13,600 nucleotides of DNA from Halanaerobiales bacterium. Its GTDB lineage: Bacteria > Bacillota > Halanaerobiia > Halanaerobiales > M55B127. Below the pieces are notes generated by a model. That model saw only the letters and a list, made by a program, of their open reading frames with translations. It made no database searches and had not been told where the DNA came from. The DNA lies in NCBI GenBank assembly GCA_021736965.1, contig JAIPEV010000031.1:1-13600 (forward strand), given 5' to 3'. Every line of letters begins with the position of its first letter. The stretch's first letter is position 1. The position numbers were made by a program, and so were the translations under genes. Positions 7,597-13,296 of this stretch are shown here, in pieces.

Positions 7597-8877
7597 TTAA
7601 TGGTATTTTTTAGTTAATTGATTTATTTTATAATAAATCTCTTCTTCATCAATATCTTTAAAAATTCTATTTTCTAAAATCACCTTACCATCGATTATAA
7701 CAGTATCAACGTCCCGGCCACTTCCAGCATAAAAAATATTAGAAAGTTGATTATAAGAAGGATTATAGTGTGGTTTCATACCTATATCAAATAGTATTAA
7801 ATCAGCTAAGTAGCCTTCTTTAACTTTTCCTAATTTCTTTATATTCAAAGTTTTAGCACCATTAGCAGTCAACATTTCTAAAATTGTCTTGATCGGTAAT
7901 ACAGTAGGATCTAAAGTGACGACTTTTTGTAAGTATGAACCAATTCTAGCTTCTTCAATTAAGTCTAAATTATTATTACTGGCTGCTCCATCTGTACCAA
8001 AAGATACATTTAGCCCTTTCTTTAAGAATTTGTTTATTGGTGCAATACCACTGCTTAACTTGGTATTACTTTTAGGATTATATACAATTCCTACATCTTT
8101 TTCTTTAAGTATTTTAATTTCTTTGGCATCTAAATATACACAGTGTGCAGCAACAATCTTAGCTTCAAAAAGACCGATTTTTTCTAATAATTGAACTGTA
8201 CTCATTTTATATTTGCTTTTGATTTTTTCAACCTCATCTTTTGTCTCACTGATGTGTATATTAATAAGAAAATCATGCTCTAAAGCCAAATTTTTAATCT
8301 CTTTTAAATAATCTGGGCTACATGTATATACCGAATGAGGTCCCAAACAGGTCTTAATCCTTCCATTTGCTTGACCATTCCATTTTACTGAAAAATCTAA
8401 AGCATTATCTAATCCCTGTTTGCCATCATTTGCTTCAATTAGCCCTTCACTGAGAACAGCTCTAACTCCCATTTCTTGAACCGCTTTTGCTACATTTTCC
8501 ATTTCAAAATACATATCAGTAAAAGTAGTAGTACCAGTTTTAACCATTTCTAAGATAGATAGTTTTGCACCCCAGTAGATATCTTCTTTAGTTAGCTTTG
8601 CTTCAGCTGGCCATATCTTCTCATTTAACCATTTGTCTAGAGTATAATCATCTGCAAAACCTCTTAAAAGAGATAAAGAACTATGGGTATGTGTATTTAT
8701 CAGTCCCGGTAAAATAACTTTATTTTTACAGTTAATTATCTTATCATAACTATCTTTTTCATCTACTTTTTCTAAAAGTTGATCAATCTTATTATCCTTG
8801 ATAATAATATGGTTATATTGGTCTAAATTATCTTTTGGACTATATATTTTTTTAATATCTTTTAATAGTAGTTTCAT
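7597..8877 (-). CDS. mtaD: Amidohydrolase, 5-methylthioadenosine/S-adenosylhomocysteine deaminase type
   Basis: This cytoplasmic metal-dependent deaminase (426 residues) probably converts methylthioadenosine or S-adenosylhomocysteine to the inosyl form. Every active-site element of this subgroup is visible: HTHSSLSLLRG with His63 and His65 (metal), WPAE with Glu92 (nucleoside ribose), GPHSVYTC with His181, NIHISE with His208 and Glu211, AAHC with His245, and GTDGAASNN with Asp296 (metal). The composite beta strands at both ends (residues 1-55 and about 353-405, with KEGYLADLILFD) are typical. ATG starts inside the stop of pgsA (ATGA overlap), so the two are coupled. A general adenosine-type or other amidohydrolase activity cannot be excluded, because substrate choice in this family is not readable from motifs alone. 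Confidence 0.87.
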   Translation of the reverse strand: MKLLLKDIKKIYSPKDNLDQYNHIIIKDNKIDQLLEKVDEKDSYDKIINCKNKVILPGLINTHTHSSLSLLRGFADDYTLDKWLNEKIWPAEAKLTKEDIYWGAKLSILEMVKTGTTTFTDMYFEMENVAKAVQEMGVRAVLSEGLIEANDGKQGLDNALDFSVKWNGQANGRIKTCLGPHSVYTCSPDYLKEIKNLALEHDFLINIHISETKDEVEKIKSKYKMSTVQLLEKIGLFEAKIVAAHCVYLDAKEIKILKEKDVGIVYNPKSNTKLSSGIAPINKFLKKGLNVSFGTDGAASNNNLDLIEEARIGSYLQKVVTLDPTVLPIKTILEMLTANGAKTLNIKKLGKVKEGYLADLILFDIGMKPHYNPSYNQLSNIFYAGSGRDVDTVIIDGKVILENRIFKDIDEEEIYYKINQLTKKYH

Positions 8878-9410
8878 CTTTTGACCCCACTATCTTCAAA
8901 AAAGATATTTTTATATGCATTTTTGATATAATCTATGCCTGAAATGATATTAATCGGAATAACTATATAAAATAAGGCTAAATTGATATACTGAATTCTT
9001 AACAAACTAGCAGCAATTGCTAGGTATAATAAAAATGCAGAACTCTTTCCTAAATGTGAGGGCATTACTATATCTCTTCCTGTTACATACATGGTTGCTG
9101 AACCCGATAATACTATTACTTCACGTACTAATAAAGTTATGGTTATCACTTTTGGAATAAGATTCATATAGATTAACACAGTTAGTATACTAATAATAGT
9201 AAGCTTATCTGCTAGAGGATCTAAAAGCCGTCCAAAGTCAGTAACCATATTATATTTTCGGGCTAAATAACCATCAAAAAAGTCGGTTAACCCTGATATA
9301 GAAAAGAATATCCCACTTATTACATACTCCCCTGTTAAAAAGAAATATAAATATACAGGAATTAGTAATAGCCTTATTATAGTTAATGCATTAGCATAGT
9401 TAAAAAACAT
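8874..9410 (-). CDS. pgsA: CDP-diacylglycerol-glycerol-3-phosphate 3-phosphatidyltransferase
   Basis: This membrane enzyme of acidic phospholipid synthesis makes phosphatidylglycerophosphate from CDP-diacylglycerol and glycerol-3-phosphate. The protein has 178 residues. The CDP-alcohol phosphotransferase motif D-x2-DG-x2-AR-x8-G-x3-D-x3-D is complete: Asp43, Asp46-Gly47, Ala50-Arg51, Gly60, Asp64, Asp68. The N-terminus NALTIIRLLLIPV and about six hydrophobic helices fit the PgsA branch. I placed the start at the ATG at 9410, five bases after GGAGG; a longer frame beginning TTG at 9422 would use the SD itself as codons. It follows the three-cysteine protein by 20 bp and overlaps mtaD by 4 bp. 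Proximity to ymfF/ymfH recalls the B. subtilis ymf-pgsA locus. Confidence 0.93.
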   Translation of the reverse strand: MFFNYANALTIIRLLLIPVYLYFFLTGEYVISGIFFSISGLTDFFDGYLARKYNMVTDFGRLLDPLADKLTIISILTVLIYMNLIPKVITITLLVREVIVLSGSATMYVTGRDIVMPSHLGKSSAFLLYLAIAASLLRIQYINLALFYIVIPINIISGIDYIKNAYKNIFFEDSGVKR

Positions 9411-9430
9411 ATGTACCTCCAAAATTATAT

Positions 9431-9733
9431 TTATAAATCAAATTCTTCTTCTGTTATAAATTGTCCATCCTCTATGTTTTTATCTATAATATTATAATTT
9501 CTGTCAAACTTTAGATCAATTACAACATTATTATAACATTTATCACATACTATTACCTTTCTTACTTGATAATTACCTTCTACATTGTCATCATAAATTC
9601 TTTGGATATCATAACCTTTCCTTAAAACAACTTTCATCTTATTCCCACATTTTGAATCTTTTAAAAACACTTTTACTATTTGAGAATCTGAAGAAGTAGT
9701 GAAGATATTTTTAATATTATCAAATAAGCCCAC
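9431..9733 (-). CDS. Small three-cysteine (zinc-ribbon-like) protein, unknown function
   Basis: This is a 100-residue soluble protein I cannot name with confidence. After a short helix (MGLFDNIKNIF) it is mostly beta-like and contains Cys29 in DSKCGNKMKV and a CxxC pair, Cys63 and Cys66, in VIVCDKCYNNV. The pattern looks like a zinc ribbon whose first knuckle has lost its second cysteine (CGNK). The C-terminus is acidic (ITEEEFDL). The start is GTG at 9733, supported by a strong GGAGG eight bases upstream; no ATG is available. It is the first gene of the unit that continues with pgsA 20 bp later. A terminator hairpin stands 50 bp upstream, so expression may depend on read-through or on a -10-like TATAAT at 9772-9777. 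The reading frame, SD and position make it a real gene; function is open. Confidence 0.8.
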   Translation of the reverse strand: MGLFDNIKNIFTTSSDSQIVKVFLKDSKCGNKMKVVLRKGYDIQRIYDDNVEGNYQVRKVIVCDKCYNNVVIDLKFDRNYNIIDKNIEDGQFITEEEFDL

Positions 9734-9771
9734 CTTTATAACCTCCAGTCTTAAATTTGTTTGTTAAAGAT

Positions 9772-9777
9772 ATTATA
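9772..9777 (-). promoter_or_regulatory. -10-like box before the three-cysteine gene
   Basis: A perfect TATAAT follows the terminator stem directly. The -35 region at 16-18 bp spacing falls in the hairpin (ATTCGG or TTCGGC) and is poor. It could start the mRNA of the three-cysteine gene and pgsA near 9765, but AT-rich DNA gives such boxes by chance. Confidence 0.25.
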
Positions 9778-9784
9778 TAAAAAT

Positions 9785-9818
9785 ATGCCATGAGCCGAAT
9801 TGTAGTTACTCATGACAT
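9785..9818 (-). terminator. Rho-independent terminator or attenuator upstream of the three-cysteine gene
   Basis: On the minus strand ATGTCATGAGT (9808-9818) pairs with GCTCATGGCAT (9785-9795), 11 pairs with two G-U wobbles, around a 12-base loop. ATTTTTAT follows. It ends an upstream transcript four bases after a TAA at 9823-9825, or attenuates transcription into the gene at 9733. The segment ATGAC near 9852-9856 could pair with the 5' arm, but only for 5 bp, so antitermination is weakly supported. Confidence 0.7.
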
Positions 9819-9822
9819 CTAT

Positions 9823-9906
9823 TTATAATTGGACTAAACTACCAACTCCATTAGTCATATCAAGAGTTTCATTATAAATTAATTTATATATATCTTTTAG
9901 ATCAAA
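9823..9906 (-). pseudogene. Short open frame, possible 3' remnant of a decayed gene
   Basis: A 27-codon frame without a plausible start runs from a TGA (9907-9909) to a TAA (9823-9825), and the terminator begins four bases later, as behind a normal gene. It ends in NGVGSLVQL and is less biased to Lys/Asn/Ile than the surrounding AT-rich DNA would give. The same frame upstream is open except for a TAA and this TGA, so it may be a gene tail with nonsense mutations. Chance remains likely. I recognise no family. Confidence 0.22.
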
Positions 9907-10036
9907 TCAATTAATTACTTTAATTACTTAAAGATTAATAATAATTAAATCCAGAGTGTTTTTATTGATCTTTGAGTTTTAAAATTCATATTCTAAAATG
10001 TTTTAGTCAGTTTTTTTTGATAAAAAAGTATTTAAA

Positions 10037-10066
10037 AATTAGATTTAAACTCCTATTTATCTAATT
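10037..10066. repeat. Inverted repeat at the predicted transcription start
   Basis: AATTAGAT (10037-10044) and ATCTAATT (10059-10066) are perfect 8-bp arms with 14 bp between them, so their centres are about two helical turns apart. They lie directly downstream of the -10 box and span the expected start site near 10062. This is a typical repressor-site position; as RNA it would display UAGGAG in the loop. AT-richness lowers the weight of this. Confidence 0.35.
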
Positions 10067-10068
10067 AA

Positions 10069-10097
10069 ATTATAACTTAATTTCTTGTTTATTGCAA
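10069..10097 (-). promoter_or_regulatory. Strong promoter in the spacer
   Basis: TTGCAA (10092-10097), a 17-bp spacer and TATAAT (10069-10074) give the same hexamers and spacing as the transporter promoter at 2092-2120. It points toward the three-cysteine gene, but the first open gene start is about 330 bases away and behind a terminator. Confidence 0.65.
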
Positions 10098-10193
10098 GAT
10101 ATACGATTTTTAACAAATTAGCTTACTTCCTGATTAAATAAAGCTATAAAGATATTGTTTTATAATAATTTATGGATTTAATTTATTTAAATA

Positions 10194-10652
10194 TTAATCT
10201 AGAGAATCCATTCTTTTTTTTATTATTTGAACTAAAGGGTAACCTATTAATAATACTACAACTGCTTCACTTAATGAGATCTGTATTACAGTAATCCAAT
10301 AAGGAATACCAAATAAAATATGTAAATAGATACTGATAAGAAAACCATTAAGTAAAATTGGACTGAGATAAGCTATAAATGAATCCCTATATCTATATGT
10401 TAGATAAGCAGCCAATAATGTAACCAAACTTCCACCTATAATGTCTAACATACCCAGCCCACCAATTATATTAGATAACAGTACTCCAATAAATAAAGCA
10501 GGTATAGCTTCTGGATATAAAATTGGTAGAACAGTTAAAGCCTCTGAAGCTCTAAACTGTAATGGCCCAAAACTTACTGGAGATAAAATGAATGTTATAA
10601 TAATATATAGTCCGGCGATTAATGCACCTCTGGTTATTTTTTTAGTATTCAT
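10194..10652 (-). CDS. queT: QueT-family queuosine precursor transporter
   Basis: This 152-residue membrane protein has five to six hydrophobic helices and belongs to the QueT family of ECF-type substrate-binding components, proposed to import a queuosine precursor such as preQ1 or queuine. The family signature is clear: GPLQFRASEALTVLP (about residues 29-43), followed by a helix and LLSNIIGGLGMLDIIGGSLVTLLAA (about 58-82). ATG at 10652 has AAGGAG six bases upstream and overlaps the end of rnhB by 11 bp, so it is translated from the same mRNA. In other Firmicutes queT often follows a preQ1 riboswitch; here there is no room for one. An ECF energising module is not in the window. The partial queG at the other end supports the pathway link. 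Confidence 0.88.
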   Translation of the reverse strand: MNTKKITRGALIAGLYIIITFILSPVSFGPLQFRASEALTVLPILYPEAIPALFIGVLLSNIIGGLGMLDIIGGSLVTLLAAYLTYRYRDSFIAYLSPILLNGFLISIYLHILFGIPYWITVIQISLSEAVVVLLIGYPLVQIIKKRMDSLD

Positions 10653-11442
10653 CTTTAACTCCTTTTTTATTCTCAGCTACTATCTTATAAGAATATCTAT
10701 GGCATGGAGATGGTCCAATCTCTTTTATTACATTAATATGCTCTTTTGTTCCATATCCTTTGTTACTAATGAATTTATATTGAGGATAAGTTTTATCTAG
10801 TTCATCCATTATTTGATCCCTGGTTACCTTGGCAATAATCGAAGCGGCACTTACTGAATTTATCTTTAAGTCACCTTTAATTACTGCTTTTTGATCAATT
10901 TCAATCTCTGGGATAACCTGATTACCATCTACTAATAAATAGTCAGGCTCTATCTTAAGATCTAAAACAGCTCTTCTCATTGCTATAAATGTTGCCTGCT
11001 GTATATTAACCCTGTCAATGATTGTATTGCTTACTATACCAATCCCAATTGCTATAGCTTTATCATTAATTACTTCAAATAATTTTTCTCTTTTTTTTAG
11101 ATTAATTTTTTTTGAATCAGTTAATCCTAAAATTGGTGTTTTGGAATCTAAAATGACAGCTGAAGAAACAACTGGTCCAGCTAGGGGACCTCGGCCTGCT
11201 TCATCAATTCCAGCAATCATATGATATCCTTTATCTACTAAACTCTCTATCTTTTTATTCTGTTTTTTCCATTTCTTAACTAGATCTTTGCTTTTTTTTC
11301 TGTCTCTTAAGATTTTATCTACTAACTTTTTTATACCTGATCTGTGATCTTTATTTAAACTCTCAATTAACTTATCATCTATCTTTTCTAAACTATCAAT
11401 ATAATTTTTTACTTCCTTAATAGTCATTTTATTAAAATTCAT
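10642..11442 (-). CDS. rnhB: Ribonuclease HII
   Basis: RNase HII cleaves RNA in RNA-DNA hybrids and removes single ribonucleotides from DNA. The DEDD active site is visible in the 266-residue protein: GIDEAGRGPLAGPVV (Asp80, Glu81), LLVDGN (Asp172) and AKVTRD (Asp209), with the family block SAASIIAKVTRD and the C-terminal GYGTKEH. The first 70 residues are a lysine-rich helical extension, as in the Bacillus enzyme. I placed the start at ATG 11442, eight bases after AGGAAG. A GTG at 11451 lies within the SD and is rejected. It overlaps the end of rbgA by 11 bp and queT by 11 bp, consistent with coupled translation in the rplS-rbgA-rnhB order seen in Firmicutes. Confidence 0.95.
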   Translation of the reverse strand: MNFNKMTIKEVKNYIDSLEKIDDKLIESLNKDHRSGIKKLVDKILRDRKKSKDLVKKWKKQNKKIESLVDKGYHMIAGIDEAGRGPLAGPVVSSAVILDSKTPILGLTDSKKINLKKREKLFEVINDKAIAIGIGIVSNTIIDRVNIQQATFIAMRRAVLDLKIEPDYLLVDGNQVIPEIEIDQKAVIKGDLKINSVSAASIIAKVTRDQIMDELDKTYPQYKFISNKGYGTKEHINVIKEIGPSPCHRYSYKIVAENKKGVKDEY

Positions 11443-12292
11443 AATGATCACTTCCTGGTTTTTCTAAGGAAATTCTTCCAAGTTCACCTTTTTGATAATC
11501 ATTAATTAAAAGCCTGGCAGCTCTATTTCTATCTATCTTACCACCACTCATTAAACATCCCCTTTTTTTACCAATTTTAGGTAATATATCATAAGGATGT
11601 TCATCTTCTCTAAAATCGATACTATAATAATTACTTATTCTGTCAAGACTAGTTAAAGATTTTAGATACTTTAATAATTTATAAGCAGCAGTTTCAGTAT
11701 CCACTTTTTTTAACTTAATTGCACCAGTTAATACAAGTTTATAAGCTGTATCTTCGTTATCTGCCCTGGGAAAAAGTATGCCTGGCATGTCAAGTAGATG
11801 TATGTTTTTAGAGACTTTAATCCACTGTTTACCTCTTGTAACCCCTGGAGTATTGCCAGTCTTTGCAGATGCTTTATTAGCTAAACCATTAATTAGCTGG
11901 GATTTTCCGACATTGGGAATCCCGATTACAATCGCTCGAATTGGTCTTTTTTTTATCTTTTTTTCTTCTCTTTTTTTATTAATTTTAACCTGCTTATCTT
12001 CCATTATACTTACTAATCTATCCAAGCCATCTTTTTTTACAGCATTTGTATATACACATACATAATCTTTATTTATTTCTTTTTCCCACATTTTTGAAAT
12101 ATTTATATTTGCGAGATCATATTTATTTAAAACAACTATCTTTTCTTTATCTTTAGTTATCTCATTTAGCTCCTTATTATAACTTGAATATGGTATTCTT
12201 GCATCCAATACCTCTAATATAAGATCTACATTTTTTAAATTTTCTTTTAAAACTCTTTTTGCTTTAGCCATATGACCAGGATAGATATTCAT
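11432..12292 (-). CDS. rbgA: Ribosome biogenesis GTPase RbgA (YlqF)
   Basis: This circularly permuted GTPase acts in late assembly of the 50S subunit. The permuted motif order is visible in the 286 residues: PGHMAKAKR at the N-terminus (His7 corresponds to the catalytic histidine of B. subtilis RbgA), G4 NKYD (56-59), G1 GIPNVGKS (124-131), G2 NTPGVTRG, G3 DMPG (168-171). The C-terminal RNA-binding part contains KRGCLMSGG (243-251). A longer frame from GTG at 12346 runs through a terminator hairpin and is not credible. ATG at 12292 has GGGAG eight bases upstream and gives the family start Met-Asn-Ile-Tyr-Pro-Gly-His. It follows rplS, as in B. subtilis. Its end overlaps the rnhB start, and the rnhB SD lies inside its last codons. 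Confidence 0.95.
   Translation of the reverse strand: MNIYPGHMAKAKRVLKENLKNVDLILEVLDARIPYSSYNKELNEITKDKEKIVVLNKYDLANINISKMWEKEINKDYVCVYTNAVKKDGLDRLVSIMEDKQVKINKKREEKKIKKRPIRAIVIGIPNVGKSQLINGLANKASAKTGNTPGVTRGKQWIKVSKNIHLLDMPGILFPRADNEDTAYKLVLTGAIKLKKVDTETAAYKLLKYLKSLTSLDRISNYYSIDFREDEHPYDILPKIGKKRGCLMSGGKIDRNRAARLLINDYQKGELGRISLEKPGSDHYEF
11446..11456 (-). promoter_or_regulatory. Extended SD of rnhB inside rbgA
   Basis: AGGAAGTGATC matches 10 of 11 bases of the complement of the 16S rRNA 3' end. It lies within the last codons of rbgA, decides the rnhB start at 11442, and encodes part of the RbgA tail PGSDHYEF. The same element at 3416-3427 serves ymfH. Confidence 0.6.
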
Positions 12293-12316
12293 CTTATTCA
12301 CTCCCATAACTAAATA

Positions 12317-12350
12317 AAGGGTGTTGGATTGTTTAGACTCCCACACCCCT
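12317..12350 (-). terminator. Imperfect terminator/attenuator between rplS and rbgA
   Basis: Read on the minus strand, AGGGGTGTGGGA pairs with TCCAACACCCTT with one internal mismatch and one G-U, around a 10-base loop, and is followed by TTATTTAG. It starts eight bases after the rplS stop. The stem is GC-rich against the AT-rich surroundings, but the T-run is interrupted, so partial termination is likely. Confidence 0.6.
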
Positions 12351-12358
12351 TCTTTAAG

Positions 12359-12700
12359 TTATCTTTTTTCTTTAATACGAGCTTTCTTACCTTTTCTTTC
12401 TCTTAAGTAATATAACTTAGCTCTTCGTACATCACCTTTTCTTAATACTTCAAAATTTTCTATTTTGGGTGTATGAACAGGAAAAGTCCTTTCAACCCCA
12501 ACCCCATGTGAAGTTTTTCTTACTGTAAAGGTCTCGTTGACTCCTCCACCTTTTCTGGAAATTACTACTCCTTCATACTGTTGTAATCTTTCTTTTCCAC
12601 CTTCTACGACTTTAATTTTTAAACGTACAGTATCTCCAGCAATAAATTTTGGGATATCATCCCTCATATTTTCTTGGTCTATTTTATCAATAATATTCAT
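12359..12700 (-). CDS. rplS: 50S ribosomal protein L19
   Basis: L19 is a large-subunit ribosomal protein at the interface with the 30S subunit. The 113 residues match the normal length. Family features are clear: an N-terminal helix, then FIAGDTVRLKIKVVEGGKERLQQ, EGVVISRKGGGVNETFTVRK, VGVERTFPVHTP, and the basic C-terminal block with RRAKLYYLRERKGKKARIKE. ATG at 12700 stands six bases after a perfect AAAGGAGGT; a GTG at 12721 upstream would translate the SD and is rejected. It follows the SPOUT methyltransferase by 23 bp, too short for the L19 leader RNA known in some Firmicutes. A hairpin with U-rich tail follows before rbgA. Confidence 0.97.
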   Translation of the reverse strand: MNIIDKIDQENMRDDIPKFIAGDTVRLKIKVVEGGKERLQQYEGVVISRKGGGVNETFTVRKTSHGVGVERTFPVHTPKIENFEVLRKGDVRRAKLYYLRERKGKKARIKEKR

Positions 12701-12723
12701 CTTTTTACCTCCTTTCATCACAG

Positions 12724-13296
12724 TTATTCTATATTTCGTTTAGACAAGAGGCGATCCATGATTATAGATGCAGCACTCCTGACCGAAAGATGGTTATATC
12801 CAGTATTACCTGTAATTGGTTCTAACAGATAATCTGATTTATCAATAATTTCTTTTGTTAAACCCCAGCCGGTACCGAATATAATTAAATATGGATCATT
12901 GCCCCTGTTAATTTTATCTCTTAAATCTATAAAAGAAATAGTATTATCGCTTTTTTTAGCACTTGTAGTAACAATAGTTGGTTTTTGATCGGCTCTCTTT
13001 TCAATGTCCTTTATTGTTTGATCTAAATCATCGACAATTTTCATCACTTTAAAGGCTTGATGTCTTGTATTATTATATTGAGCCCCATATCCACTTGTCC
13101 AATAATCTCTCATTCTTTGTACCAAGGCTTGTTGTGATTTAAGCTGATTTACAACATAGTACTTATTTATACCGTAAGTCCTTGCAGCTCTAGATATATC
13201 ATGGAGATCATAATTTGTTACTGTAGTTGTTATTATATCACCATCTTTATTATATACTGGATAGTGTAATAATGCTATATATAGATTACTGTTCAT
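12724..13296 (-). CDS. SPOUT-family RNA methyltransferase (TrmD-associated)
   Basis: This is a predicted SAM-dependent RNA methyltransferase with a trefoil-knot fold, 190 residues. The N-terminal half begins LYIALLHYPVYNKDGDIITT and has LHDISRAARTYGI, typical of the small family encoded between trmD and rplS in clostridia and Thermotoga. The knot region shows IIFGTGWGL (139-146) and NHLSVRSAASI (168-178), where SAM binds. I placed the start at ATG 13296, nine bases after AAAGGAG, rather than at an in-frame ATG eight codons earlier (13320); this gives the family N-terminus and an 11-bp overlap with trmD. The substrate (rRNA or tRNA) is unknown. Position in a translation operon supports an RNA target. 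Confidence 0.85.
   Translation of the reverse strand: MNSNLYIALLHYPVYNKDGDIITTTVTNYDLHDISRAARTYGINKYYVVNQLKSQQALVQRMRDYWTSGYGAQYNNTRHQAFKVMKIVDDLDQTIKDIEKRADQKPTIVTTSAKKSDNTISFIDLRDKINRGNDPYLIIFGTGWGLTKEIIDKSDYLLEPITGNTGYNHLSVRSAASIIMDRLLSKRNIE

Larger units (their letters stand above)
9734..10193. other. 460-bp AT-rich spacer between queT and the three-cysteine gene
   Basis: No full gene, tRNA or known riboswitch is visible on either strand. The spacer holds, in minus-strand order, a strong promoter (10097-10069), an inverted repeat at the expected start site (10066-10037), low-complexity AT sequence with small hairpins such as CTTTAA-GTAA-TTAAAG, a 27-codon open frame (9906-9823), a 6-bp hairpin GACTAA/TTAGTC inside it, and a terminator (9818-9785). 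No clear terminator follows queT. A transcript of roughly 280 bases ending at the terminator is predicted. Confidence 0.55.

Noticed and set aside
7889..8194. Plus-strand open frame of 101 codons opposite mtaD
   Set aside because: It lies wholly opposite an mtaD region with clear active-site motifs, has no SD and no recognisable product; it is a shadow frame. The same holds for plus-strand frames at 1669-1860, 4609-4797, 10441-10800, 11018-11224, 11778-12065 and 12537-12743.
9411..9422. PgsA start at TTG 9422
   Set aside because: The TTG is part of the TGGAGG ribosome site of the ATG at 9410.
9950..10000. Small gene beginning ATG at about 9990 in the spacer
   Set aside because: It gives only 14 codons, lacks an SD and shows no conserved-looking pattern.
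9734..10193. T-box, 6S RNA or tRNA in the spacer
   Set aside because: There is no T-box core (TGGNACCGCG), no long rod with central bubble as in 6S RNA, and no tRNA arm with GTTCGAATC-type loop.
10653..10720. preQ1 riboswitch upstream of queT
   Set aside because: This DNA is the coding end of rnhB and the queT start overlaps it; no preQ1 aptamer-like hairpin with an A-rich tail is visible.
12293..12346. N-terminal extension of RbgA from GTG at 12346
   Set aside because: It would translate the terminator hairpin and the SD; the family start is Met-x-Ile/Trp-x-Pro-Gly-His, given by ATG 12292.
12701..12721. L19 start at GTG 12721
   Set aside because: The extra codons are the perfect SD AAAGGAGGT; ATG 12700 has ideal spacing and gives normal length.
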